Assembly: GCA_964442605.1 (NCBI GenBank)
Contig: CAYTZR010000017.1
Span: 1-40,309, forward strand
Length of the DNA stretch: 40,309 nucleotides
Reading direction: 5' to 3'
From: Monoglobus sp964442605
Lineage (GTDB): Bacteria > Bacillota > Clostridia > Monoglobales > Monoglobaceae
Part shown: in pieces, positions 8,521-16,057 of the stretch
How the letters are laid out: every line of letters begins with the position of its first letter
How positions within the stretch are numbered: the stretch's first letter is position 1
The notes under the pieces: model-generated
Seen by the model: only the letters and a program-made list of their open reading frames with translations
The model's database searches: none
What the model was told of the DNA's origin: nothing
Program-made: the position numbers and the translations under genes

Positions 8521-9416
8521 TTAATATCCTCCGTCAGGTTGATTATCATCGGTAAAATACAAATCAGTCCATAGTTTGCATATCCCGAGACTGATATTGT
8601 CGAAATATTCAGTTCATAATACGGATAGTAGGTTACGCGGGCGCAGCCGAAAAACGTAAGACAAATTTGCAGAGCAATCAGAATTATAAGAATACACAGC
8701 ATAACGCCGTCGCGCGGATAAAATCTGTAGTTTGAAAACGCCGTTCTCCCCTTTAAGCCGTATCCGCGTGAGTTCATAGAGTCAGCCGTGGTTATTGAGT
8801 TCTCAAGCGACCATGTAAGCATAATGGAAAACACATTGGCGCTATGGCGTATTTTTGAAACAAGTCCGTTTTTTCCTTTGGTTTTTCCTTTGGCTTTTTT
8901 CGTGTTTTTTTGCATGGCTTTTTGCAGCGAACTCTGCGCTGTCACAACCATACCGTGCTGCCGCTTAAATCTCGGTATAAACCTGAGAACCATAGACAGA
9001 ACCAGTGAAAGCGACGGTATAATACGCCCGAACAGGTAGATGAATTTGTCGGATGTAATAACTCTGTTGAAGCAAAAGAACCACATTATCACATTCATCA
9101 GCAGAGCTGCCGCGCATATACCGTAAATCACGGATTCCAGAGTCAGCGGATTTCCCGTTGGCAGATAGCGCAGTACGGTAAGACCGTTATGATTAAACGC
9201 GATATTAACTATCGCCGCGAACAGTCCAATCGGCAAAATCAGCATCAAACTGAATTTAAGGGAACGCCGTCCGTCTAAGTATACCGAGTAAATAAGCGCC
9301 GCCGTTAGAGAAACGACAAGCAGTATCGGATTTAAGTATACTGTTGAAAATACAATCACCGCAGCAAAGTATAAAAAGCTTACCGTTGGGTGAAATCTTG
9401 AAAATTCATCTCTCAT
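8493..9416 (-). CDS. ecfT: ECF transporter transmembrane coupling protein EcfT
   Basis: A polytopic membrane protein of about 307 residues with several hydrophobic helices and the EcfT coupling region 'ENSITTADSMNSRGYGLKGR', including the Ala-Arg-Gly-type motif that contacts the ATPases. It couples ATP hydrolysis to movement of the S component. An upstream in-frame GTG at 9434 would overlap the previous stop by 4 bp, but AAGGAG (9424-9429) stands 7 bp before the ATG at 9416, so that ATG (MRDEFSRFHP) is preferred. A Lys-rich loop (KKNTKKAKGKTKGKN) is an oddity of this copy. It lies between the DUF4430 lipoprotein and the ATPase/S fusion in a tight operon. Confidence 0.9.
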   Translation of the reverse strand: MRDEFSRFHPTVSFLYFAAVIVFSTVYLNPILLVVSLTAALIYSVYLDGRRSLKFSLMLILPIGLFAAIVNIAFNHNGLTVLRYLPTGNPLTLESVIYGICAAALLMNVIMWFFCFNRVITSDKFIYLFGRIIPSLSLVLSMVLRFIPRFKRQHGMVVTAQSSLQKAMQKNTKKAKGKTKGKNGLVSKIRHSANVFSIMLTWSLENSITTADSMNSRGYGLKGRTAFSNYRFYPRDGVMLCILIILIALQICLTFFGCARVTYYPYYELNISTISVSGYANYGLICILPMIINLTEDIKWNYFRSKI

Positions 9417-9430
9417 AGCCATGCTCCTTA

Positions 9431-10312
9431 TCACAGCGAAATATCATATCCTAAGTTAAGTGTATAATACCAGCGTATATCATCACCGTTGCTTACCGTC
9501 TGCAAGTCACAGCCGTGACTCGGCATGCTTCCGTTTACAAAATATACCCAGCCCGAGTTTGAACCTCCGTCAAACTCGTACAGTGAATTTATACCCTCAA
9601 TATACCTTGAGCCGAAGCCCGGGGTGACGGAGGACTCCATGGGAATTCCGTTTTCTCTGAGAACACGGCTCATAACGTCAAAAACACTTTCGCCGGGTGT
9701 AAATTCGACAACACCGCTGTATATTATTCCGTTCGCGGGTAAGACAGCCCTGATTGACGGAGACAGCTTTTCATATTCAAGCGCCTTGGAGCAGTCCACC
9801 AGAAACGAGCAGACGCTTGTCGTCTGTGCCTTATCGGGCACGTTATCGGACGCGGCATTATCGCTTTGCTCATTCCGGTCAGACTGACTCACGGCTGCGG
9901 TATTGTTATCGTATCCGGCTTCGCTCTGCCCTTGTTCTTGGCGAGGCGCGGAGCCTGAGTCCGTTTGTGAATTTTCGATGGTATTGTTTTCCGGAGGAAT
10001 AGAAGAATATTTTTCTCCGGAATTTATTTCTCCGGAATACGCTTCATCGTCTCGGCTTTGCTCTCCGCCGAATATATGCGAGGAGCCGTTTTCCCCGCCC
10101 TCAATATCATTGCCGTCACCGATATAGTCATCGCTGCCAAACACGTGTTCTTCAGCCTTTTCGTAGGGCGAGGAGACATTATCGGATACCGCATCGGAGG
10201 ATATATCGATATTCCGTGTCGAGCAGCCGCATAGGAACGCCAAAAAAAGCATCACGGAAAGCATTAGGGAAAGTAATATGTGCAAGCGCTTACAGCTCTT
10301 ATTGTTTCTCAT
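9431..10312 (-). CDS. DUF4430 (transcobalamin C-terminal-like) lipoprotein
   Basis: A 293-residue protein with a lipoprotein signal: hydrophobic segment 10-28 and lipobox FLCGC with C30 as the lipid-modified residue. A long Ser/Asn/Asp/Glu-rich flexible linker (about 32-165) leads to a DUF4430 domain (about 168-293) with VFDVMSRVLRENG, SNSGWVYFVNGSMP and SNGDDIRWYYTLNLGYD. This domain is related to the C-terminal beta domain of transcobalamin and intrinsic factor. Tethered to the outer face of the membrane, it is well placed to pass ligand to the ECF transporter encoded downstream. It starts 17 bp after the alpha-barrel gene. Cobalamin as ligand is inferred from domain family and context. Confidence 0.82.
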   Translation of the reverse strand: MRNNKSCKRLHILLSLMLSVMLFLAFLCGCSTRNIDISSDAVSDNVSSPYEKAEEHVFGSDDYIGDGNDIEGGENGSSHIFGGEQSRDDEAYSGEINSGEKYSSIPPENNTIENSQTDSGSAPRQEQGQSEAGYDNNTAAVSQSDRNEQSDNAASDNVPDKAQTTSVCSFLVDCSKALEYEKLSPSIRAVLPANGIIYSGVVEFTPGESVFDVMSRVLRENGIPMESSVTPGFGSRYIEGINSLYEFDGGSNSGWVYFVNGSMPSHGCDLQTVSNGDDIRWYYTLNLGYDISL

Positions 10313-10329
10313 ATTGTATATACACCTTC

Positions 10330-11307
10330 TTAAACGCTCTTTTCGGAGGCAAAGTATTCCACATTCGCTTCAAACCAGATTGTATCATAGATAAGCGACC
10401 TTACTGTGCTTTGCGGCTCGGACAGCGCAGTGAGAGCCTGTTCCGTTGCCATTTGATTTACCGCACCCTCGCTTAGTGTGTGGGAATATCCGCCGTTTGA
10501 TTGGCGAAAGTCGTTCATTGCGTCAAGAGCGGTTCTGCCGTTTTTTACAAAAAACTTATTATCGGGCGCAAGTCCGTACCGCTTCATTGCGATGATTACC
10601 TGTGCCGTGCTTTCGCAGCTTGCCTCTCCGTCCGAGGACAATTCGGAAAATCCGCCGCTCGGAAGCTGAACGGAGGACAGATATAAAAACGCCCTGTTCA
10701 CCGCTCTGTCGATTTCAAGATTTCCGCCGTACAGACATAAAGCGCTTATCGCCATAGCGGTTATATCAACATCGGGAACCCCCTTCGTAAGACCGAAGGA
10801 GCCGTCACCGTTCTGATTTTCAAGTATATACCCTATATACACATCGCGGCTTTCGAAATCAGTGTCGCCGCAGTAATATTTTGCCTGCAAAGCGAATATA
10901 GGTCCGTTTATGCCCTGAGTGAGTACGTTGTCGCAGTCGTTGATAAAGTCAAACAGATTATAGCCTTCGCTCCCGACGGAGTACGGATTTTCGCCAAGTG
11001 TGTTCAAGGCAAGGGCAATTCGCGAATACTCCGTATATTTTCTGCCCAAATCACCGCCGCGCTCGTCTATATAGGCATATAAGCGGCTTAAATAACCCTG
11101 ATAGTAGGAAGAGGGAACGGAAATCCCGGACTGCTTTATCCCGATTACCGCCCACTCGCCGCCGATTGACGAGCATGACGGCTCGCTGACCGCCGACATG
11201 AGATATTCGGCTGTCCGTGACGTATCGTTATCGGCGTATGCCGGCAGCGCGTTGGATAGCAACGCTGCGGCAATCATAATGAAAATCAAAAATTTTTTGC
11301 AATACAT
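10330..11307 (-). CDS. Secreted alpha/alpha-barrel protein, transcobalamin alpha-domain-like
   Basis: A 325-residue protein with a signal peptide (1-25, ending PAYA) and then prenyltransferase/squalene-oxidase-type helical repeats: GGEWAVIGIKQSG, NGDGSFGL, DITAMAISALCLYGG, LPSGGFSEL, STAQVIIAMKRYG, NGGYSHTL, MATEQALTALS. Animal intrinsic factor and transcobalamin use the same alpha/alpha barrel as their N-terminal domain. Here it has no DUF4430 domain of its own, but the next gene supplies one, so the two could assemble into a two-part binder. The catalytic DxDD motif of squalene cyclases is not visible, which argues against an enzyme. The start has GGGAG 7 bp upstream and a strong promoter with a very short leader. 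Confidence 0.8.
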   Translation of the reverse strand: MYCKKFLIFIMIAAALLSNALPAYADNDTSRTAEYLMSAVSEPSCSSIGGEWAVIGIKQSGISVPSSYYQGYLSRLYAYIDERGGDLGRKYTEYSRIALALNTLGENPYSVGSEGYNLFDFINDCDNVLTQGINGPIFALQAKYYCGDTDFESRDVYIGYILENQNGDGSFGLTKGVPDVDITAMAISALCLYGGNLEIDRAVNRAFLYLSSVQLPSGGFSELSSDGEASCESTAQVIIAMKRYGLAPDNKFFVKNGRTALDAMNDFRQSNGGYSHTLSEGAVNQMATEQALTALSEPQSTVRSLIYDTIWFEANVEYFASEKSV

Positions 11308-11339
11308 ACGCGTACTCCCAATTATATTATTATACGGTT

Positions 11340-11368
11340 ATATTAACATTTTTGCGCCATGATGTCAA
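11340..11368 (-). promoter_or_regulatory. Promoter of the ECF/transcobalamin-like operon
   Basis: On the minus strand TTGACA (11363-11368) and TAATAT (11340-11345) are 17 bp apart. Transcription should start near 11333, leaving a leader of only about 25 nt before the ATG at 11307. No riboswitch fits in that space. Confidence 0.7.
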
Positions 11369-11434
11369 TATTTAAGTTAAAATCGGAAGTATTTTTAAAT
11401 TGCGATTTTATATTGCAATTTAAACTTCACGCTG

Positions 11435-11463
11435 TTGACATTAAAAATAATATATGATAAACT
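11435..11463 (+). promoter_or_regulatory. Promoter of the channel-like membrane protein gene
   Basis: TTGACA (11435-11440), 17-bp spacer, TAAACT (11458-11463). It is divergent from the ECF operon promoter; the two -35 boxes are about 66 bp apart with AT-rich sequence between, room for a shared regulator. Confidence 0.6.
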
Positions 11464-11493
11464 GGTTCTATATTAAAATTATGTAATGGGGAA

Positions 11494-12591
11494 ATGATAG
11501 ATGATATGCGAATAAACTCATTGGATAAAGCTTTAAAAAGAAAACTGATTTTCTGGGAAACCTTTATAATAGGTTTTTTTGTATTATTTATAGGTGCATC
11601 GTCAATTTACTTATATGATAACAAACGCGGAGATGAATACGACTGGAACAATTATCTTACGGAATCATGCGATTACACGCAAGAGGAAATCAATCTCATG
11701 GAAAACGCCGCCGAGGTGTCTGTAGGTACGTACATCGTAAGCATTGATGAGATTGACATAAAAAACTCTAATTACACGGTAACGTTTAATTGCTGGTTTA
11801 ATTGGGAAGGCAATGACACTCTTGATATGCGGGATAAATTTGATATATACGAGGGTGAGATAAAGAGCGTTAAAATACTGGATGAATACAGAAACGGCGC
11901 GGATAACTACCAGTTGTTCAGAGTAAACGCAACGGTTCATAAAGAATACGATACCCGCAGATTTCCGCTTGCGTCATATCAGTTAAGATTATATATAATG
12001 CCGACACAAAGTATAGAGGATATTGTATTTGCGCCGGATAAGGACGGAAGCTCTGTTAATGAAAATCTCGGCGTAACGGGATTTAAGCTTACAAATTCCG
12101 ATGTTGGGCTGTATATAAACAGACACGATACCGCGTTGGACGGGGCGTATTATAAAAACGGCGCAAGCGAGGTATATTCGGAAATTATAACAGAAATTGA
12201 ACTTAACCGCAGCTCGTGGGGGCTTTATATCAAGTGTATTTTAACGCTTCTCGGGACAACGGCTTGGATGTTTATTACACTGTTTGCGTGCTCACACCAT
12301 AACGTTGACTCTCTGGGTATGATTCCGGCTGTTCTTATCGGTACAGCGTCAAATATTGTGATTGGAGCCAATCTTGTTCCCGACGCGCTCCAAGCGGGGC
12401 TTCTTGAGTTTATTAATATATGGGGAATTTACATAGTAATAATTTCAACCATTATGATTATGCAAATAAACCAAATACGCCGCGAATACGGCAAGGACTC
12501 AAATCTGTTCGGAGAAATTATATTCTACACAATAGTAATAACGACAATTGCCGGATATATTATATTGCCTCTTTCCGCATATAAATTTTAA
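11494..12591 (+). CDS. Pentameric ligand-gated ion-channel-like membrane protein
   Basis: A 365-residue membrane protein. One N-terminal helix (about 20-42) precedes a beta-rich extracytoplasmic domain (about 70-235) with NCWFNWEG, YQLFRVNATVHKEYD and RRFPLASYQLRLYI; the last resembles the 'FPFDxQ' strand of Cys-loop-type receptor domains. Four helices follow at about 243-265, 272-294, 303-323 and 341-361. The sequence VDSLGMIPAVLIGTASNIVI then NLVPDA then GLLEFINIWGIYIV follows the M2-loop-M3 order of prokaryotic pentameric channels and their non-channel relatives. No Cys loop is present and M1 lacks the usual proline. The ATG has only GGGGA close upstream, so the start may be a few codons later (11506). 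The family call is by eye and moderate; ligand and conductance are unknown. Confidence 0.5.
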   Translation: MIDDMRINSLDKALKRKLIFWETFIIGFFVLFIGASSIYLYDNKRGDEYDWNNYLTESCDYTQEEINLMENAAEVSVGTYIVSIDEIDIKNSNYTVTFNCWFNWEGNDTLDMRDKFDIYEGEIKSVKILDEYRNGADNYQLFRVNATVHKEYDTRRFPLASYQLRLYIMPTQSIEDIVFAPDKDGSSVNENLGVTGFKLTNSDVGLYINRHDTALDGAYYKNGASEVYSEIITEIELNRSSWGLYIKCILTLLGTTAWMFITLFACSHHNVDSLGMIPAVLIGTASNIVIGANLVPDALQAGLLEFINIWGIYIVIISTIMIMQINQIRREYGKDSNLFGEIIFYTIVITTIAGYIILPLSAYKF

Positions 12592-12612
12592 GAAAATTGT
12601 CACACTGCAGCA

Positions 12613-12641
12613 TTGACATTAGAGGAATTTAATATTATAAT
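12613..12641 (+). promoter_or_regulatory. Consensus promoter upstream of the deacetylase
   Basis: TTGACA (12613-12618), exactly 17 bp, TATAAT (12636-12641): a perfect housekeeping-type promoter. The leader that follows (about 105 nt) contains the 14-bp tandem repeats at 12669-12724. Confidence 0.85.
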
Positions 12642-12668
12642 TATTATGTGAATTGTTATGAATTGTTA

Positions 12669-12724
12669 GCTTATGTAAATTTGCTTATGTAAATTTGCTT
12701 ATGTGAATTAGCTTATGTGAATTT
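12669..12724 (+). repeat. Four 14-bp tandem repeats in a leader
   Basis: Two units GCTTATGTAAATTT (12669-12682, 12683-12696), then GCTTATGTGAATTA (12697-12710) and GCTTATGTGAATTT (12711-12724). They fill the 5' leader between the promoter and the ribosome site of the deacetylase gene. A degenerate unit may precede them (ATTATGTGAATTGTT). Confidence 0.9.
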
Positions 12725-12752
12725 GATTGGGGATTAATAAGGGGGATTACCA

Positions 12753-13826
12753 ATGAGAAAAGTTATAGGATGTATACTTCTTGCCGCTGTCTTGGTGGTT
12801 TGCTTAGGTATGAGGGGGGTTATCCCCGTTGATATCAATGATACGCCGAGTGATGACGCGGTTACATTGTATGCCGAGGACGGGAGAAGCGAGCAGTTTA
12901 CGGCAAGTGAAGCGGAGGCGCAGAAAACCGTTGGATGGTTTGAGAACTTTAACGATGTTATTACAACCATGTGGGCTGATGACGGTTCCAGTATTATAGT
13001 GTATAAGGGTGATGTAGACAAATATCAGAAAGAGGGCTATACCACTAACTATTCATCTATCTTTTCAAAGGTATATAATCCGTCAACGGATGAGGAGAAG
13101 GAAGTATTGAAAAGCGATGTTGATGAATATATAAACAACGGCTGGAAGCGCGGAATAAACGGTGTTGATCCGGATCAGCCAATGGTATGTCTGACCTTTG
13201 ACGACGGACCCAACCCCGCCACAACCGACAAGCTCTTGCAGGCGCTTGAGGAGAACAACGCGAGGGCGACGTTCTATATTGTCGGCAACCGTGTGAGCAG
13301 CATAAGCGGAGCGGGCGATTCAATTAAAAAGATGAAAGAGATAGGTTGTGATGTGGCAAGCCATACATACAGTCATACTCAGCTCACCGGTCTCAGCGCG
13401 GACGCGGTCAAAGAGGAATTTCAGAAAACCGAGAATGAGTTTAAGAATGTAATCAATGAGGATGCGTCAACAATACGTCCGCCATACGGCTCGTACAATG
13501 ATACGGTAAAGGAAATTGCAAGCGGGTTTGAACAGCCGATTATTCTCTGGTCTATCGATACCGAGGACTGGCGGACAAAAAATGCCGATTCAAGCTATAA
13601 TACTGTAATGTCAAATGTCAGCGACGGCGCGATAATATTGTTCCATGATATTTATGAACCATCGGTAGAGGCCGCTATAAGGCTTATCCCCGCTCTTCAG
13701 GAGGCGGGCTATCAGCTCGTGACGGTAACAGAAATGGGAGAAGCCAAAATCGGCGGCTTAAAGCCCGGCGAGGTATATACCGATTTGTACAACAGCACGA
13801 TTAAGAAGATAAACGGAGAAAGTTAA
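12753..13826 (+). CDS. Secreted NodB-type polysaccharide deacetylase
   Basis: A 357-residue protein with an N-terminal hydrophobic signal or anchor (about 4-22), a non-catalytic spacer (about 25-140), and a NodB deacetylase domain (about 145-335). Motifs in order: TFDDGPN with the catalytic and metal-binding Asp pair, SHTYSHTQL with two metal-binding His, RPPYGSYN, WSIDTEDW, and ILFHDI with the C-terminal His. Such enzymes remove N-acetyl groups from peptidoglycan or other beta-linked GlcNAc polymers at the cell surface. The start has an AAGGGGG site a few bases upstream. It is transcribed alone and ends in a bidirectional terminator shared with prmC. The particular polymer cannot be told from sequence. 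Confidence 0.9.
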   Translation: MRKVIGCILLAAVLVVCLGMRGVIPVDINDTPSDDAVTLYAEDGRSEQFTASEAEAQKTVGWFENFNDVITTMWADDGSSIIVYKGDVDKYQKEGYTTNYSSIFSKVYNPSTDEEKEVLKSDVDEYINNGWKRGINGVDPDQPMVCLTFDDGPNPATTDKLLQALEENNARATFYIVGNRVSSISGAGDSIKKMKEIGCDVASHTYSHTQLTGLSADAVKEEFQKTENEFKNVINEDASTIRPPYGSYNDTVKEIASGFEQPIILWSIDTEDWRTKNADSSYNTVMSNVSDGAIILFHDIYEPSVEAAIRLIPALQEAGYQLVTVTEMGEAKIGGLKPGEVYTDLYNSTIKKINGES

Positions 13827-13853
13827 GAAAGTTAAGAAAGTTAAGAAAGCTAA
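13818..13853 (+). repeat. 9-bp tandem duplication of the gene's last codons and stop
   Basis: The final codons GAA AGT TAA of the deacetylase gene are followed by two more identical GAAAGTTAA units and one GAAAGCTAA. The repeat thus copies the C-terminal Glu-Ser-stop in frame, four units in all. Confidence 0.9.
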
Positions 13854-13875
13854 GAAAAAACCGGATAATAAAATA

Positions 13876-13907
13876 GGCTCTCGCGTAAAAACGGAGAGCC
13901 TTTTGTT
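13876..13907. terminator. Bidirectional terminator between deacetylase and prmC
   Basis: GGCTCTC (13876-13882) pairs with GAGAGCC (13894-13900), followed by TTTTGTT on the plus strand; the minus strand also has a T-rich run after the stem. It serves the two convergent genes and touches the prmC stop codon. Confidence 0.8.
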
Positions 13908-14745
13908 ATGCGGCATATCCCAGAACCACACGCTCTATGCCGGAGAGATCCTTAATCGTTTCTATATTGGTATAGCCTTTAAGATGCATCATATCCGCCA
14001 CGGTGTACGATTGGTTTATTCCTACCTCAAACGCGGTTATACCGCCCTTTTTGGGGGATATATTTTCGATAATCGTTCTGTAAAAATCCAAACCGTCGTC
14101 TCCGCCGTCGAGCGCTGTGACAGGCTCAAATTCTATAACCTCGGGCTGCAGGTCAAGCAGATCGTCAGTCGGTATGTACGGAGGATTTGAAACTATACAG
14201 TCGTATTCACCGTCAATGCCGTCGTTTATATCGCGGCACACGAACTTCACACGGCTCGAAACCATGTTCCTCTCGGCGTTTCGTTTCGCGACATTGAGAG
14301 CCTTTTCCGATACGTCAAGCTCGGTAATCTCCGCGTATGGCAGGTATCGCGCGAGACTTACGCCGATACAGCCGCTTCCGCAGCCTATATCCAGAATTTT
14401 AACAGGTTCGCTTGAATTTTTGTATTTGTTTATTATGGCTTCAACCAGAATTTCAGTATCCCGGCGCGGAATAAGGGTGTTTTTGTTAACCTCAAATTCC
14501 AAAGACATAAATTCTGTTTTCCCTACTATGTATTGCACAGGCATACCCGCCGCCCGACGGTTGAGGTAAGCGTTTACCTCGACCGCAAGCGCGTCGGGCA
14601 CATTAATATCCTTGACAAGCAGCTCGTTTTTTGTTAAATCCATGACGTGCATAATTATCAAGTCGGCATCAAGCTCGGGAGATGAGATACCCGTCTTTCC
14701 CCGCAGCTTGGTGTGCGCGTTTTTGCGCAGATTTTTTAAAGTCAT
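13906..14745 (-). CDS. prmC: Release factor glutamine N5-methyltransferase
   Basis: A 279-residue enzyme that methylates the Gln of the GGQ motif in peptide-chain release factors, using S-adenosylmethionine. It has the N-terminal helical domain, the SAM-binding motif 'VKILDIGCGSGCIGVSLA', 'ELDVSEKALNVAKRNAERN', and the substrate-Gln motif NPPY in 'CIVSNPPYIP'. Length is normal for PrmC/HemK. It lies downstream of the DUF1385 gene (64-bp gap), a common pairing in Firmicutes, but prfA and rpmE, which often accompany them, are not next to it here. Confidence 0.95.
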   Translation of the reverse strand: MTLKNLRKNAHTKLRGKTGISSPELDADLIIMHVMDLTKNELLVKDINVPDALAVEVNAYLNRRAAGMPVQYIVGKTEFMSLEFEVNKNTLIPRRDTEILVEAIINKYKNSSEPVKILDIGCGSGCIGVSLARYLPYAEITELDVSEKALNVAKRNAERNMVSSRVKFVCRDINDGIDGEYDCIVSNPPYIPTDDLLDLQPEVIEFEPVTALDGGDDGLDFYRTIIENISPKKGGITAFEVGINQSYTVADMMHLKGYTNIETIKDLSGIERVVLGYAA

Positions 14746-14809
14746 CTATATCATCCTATCCACCGGTTGCAAATATTTTGTCTATATATTTATAGTGCTA
14801 ACTATGACA

Positions 14810-15901
14810 TTACCATATGTCCGCAGTTTTATCCTCGGGGATTACCGCCGTGAGAGAGCGTATTGCCACCTCTATCTGATCATCCTCCGGTTCGTTTGTG
14901 GTAATGAGCTGAAACCACATTCCGGGCTTGCTTATGGCTCTTGTGAGCAAATTGTCATGGCGACCGGCAAACTTGATTATCTCATATGACAGTCCCGCGA
15001 CAATCGGCAGAAGCAGCAGTCTTAGTATAATTCTCCATATTGCCCATGGCATAGCTCCGAAAACCGCGCCTATAACCGGTATACCGACAAAGCTCTCCCG
15101 GTGCCACGGTATAATTGAGAAAACAAGAATACTTATAACCATTACGATAAGTAAAAAGCTGGTTCCGCATCTCGGATGGAGCCTTGACTGGACGCGTACA
15201 TTTTCAACTGTCAGAGGCAAGCCCTTTTCATAGCAGAATATAGACTTATGTTCCGCGCCGTGATACATAAAAACACGTTTAATATCCTTCATCTGTGATA
15301 CAAGGGTCAGATACAGTATAAATATAGCAATTCTCACAATGCCCTCCGTGAGAGTCAAAACCGTATTATTATGCACCTTCATAAAGTCGGTTAAAAATCC
15401 CGCAATCAAAGTGGGGAGCAGAATAAATAAGCCGACCGACATTAACAGAGACAGAATAACGGAGCAATAAATGACAACATTCATTGCGGCGTCGGAGTCC
15501 AGCTTCTTATCAAGCCATGCTTCAAACTTGCTCGGCTCCTGCTCAATCTCATTTCCGTCTTCGTCAACATCGAAAAATTTCGCGGAAAACATCAGCGACT
15601 TAACTCCGACAATCAATGAGTCAAAAAAGTTCACACAGCCTCTTATTATGGGAAGCTTTACAAATTTGCTTTTTCTGCCTTTGCCCAGTTCCTGCTCGTC
15701 AACAACAATCTCACCGTCAGGCTTGCGTACAGCGGTAGCTATTTTTTCGGGACCGCGCATCATAACTCCCTCAATAACGGCCTGTCCGCCTATTGAGGTC
15801 TTTTTTATTACGCAAGCATCCGAAATATTTTTTTCGGCTTTTTCGGCTTTTTCGGCTTTTTCGGCTTTTTCGGCTTTTTCGGATTTTTCGGATAAATTCA
15901 T
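14810..15901 (-). CDS. DUF1385 (YqhQ-like) membrane protein
   Basis: A 363-residue membrane protein with the family signature 'GGQAVIEGVMMRGPEKIATAVR' split over about residues 37-58, a conserved 'YHGAEHKSIFCYE' segment, 'LHPRCGTSFLLIVM', and several hydrophobic helices (about 145-170, 185-205, 250-300). The biochemical role of DUF1385 is unknown. The N-terminus is unusual: seven three-residue units (SEK, SEK, five AEK) made by a 9-bp DNA repeat. No good ribosome site precedes the ATG. It is followed by prmC. Confidence 0.9.
   Translation of the reverse strand: MNLSEKSEKAEKAEKAEKAEKAEKNISDACVIKKTSIGGQAVIEGVMMRGPEKIATAVRKPDGEIVVDEQELGKGRKSKFVKLPIIRGCVNFFDSLIVGVKSLMFSAKFFDVDEDGNEIEQEPSKFEAWLDKKLDSDAAMNVVIYCSVILSLLMSVGLFILLPTLIAGFLTDFMKVHNNTVLTLTEGIVRIAIFILYLTLVSQMKDIKRVFMYHGAEHKSIFCYEKGLPLTVENVRVQSRLHPRCGTSFLLIVMVISILVFSIIPWHRESFVGIPVIGAVFGAMPWAIWRIILRLLLLPIVAGLSYEIIKFAGRHDNLLTRAISKPGMWFQLITTNEPEDDQIEVAIRSLTAVIPEDKTADIW
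15831..15893 (-). repeat. 9-bp coding microsatellite in the DUF1385 gene
   Basis: Seven units of TTTTCGGCT (plus-strand reading; the last two read TTTTCGGAT) code for (A/S)EK units at the protein's N-terminus. Because the unit is a multiple of three, slippage would change repeat number without breaking the frame. Confidence 0.9.
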
Positions 15902-16057
15902 ATATTATACACCATCTTTCTGTTTTGCAAATCAAATTTTGTCATAGCGTTCAGACACTATCATATCATGTTTTATATAAAAATTCAATGAATATAATGT
16001 AAACAAATTAAAATAAAAACAAATTAAAATCATATACAAGATATTGGGAGATTAGGG

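Noticed and set aside
8493..9434. ecfT starting at GTG 9434 with a 4-bp overlap
   Set aside because: AAGGAG at 9424-9429 lies inside that extension and stands at ideal distance from the ATG at 9416.
10330..11307. Functional terpene cyclase or prenyltransferase
   Set aside because: The helical repeats are there, but the protein is secreted, lacks the DxDD or zinc-site motifs, and is paired with a DUF4430 lipoprotein and an ECF transporter.
12669..12724. CRISPR array
   Set aside because: Direct 14-bp repeats without spacers, no palindromic repeat, no cas genes. The same applies to 27655-27752.
15902..15910. TATAAT-like box immediately before the DUF1385 ATG on the minus strand
   Set aside because: Used as a -10 it would place transcription start within the coding sequence, leaving no leader; the matching -35 is weak. 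Treated as chance in AT-rich DNA.
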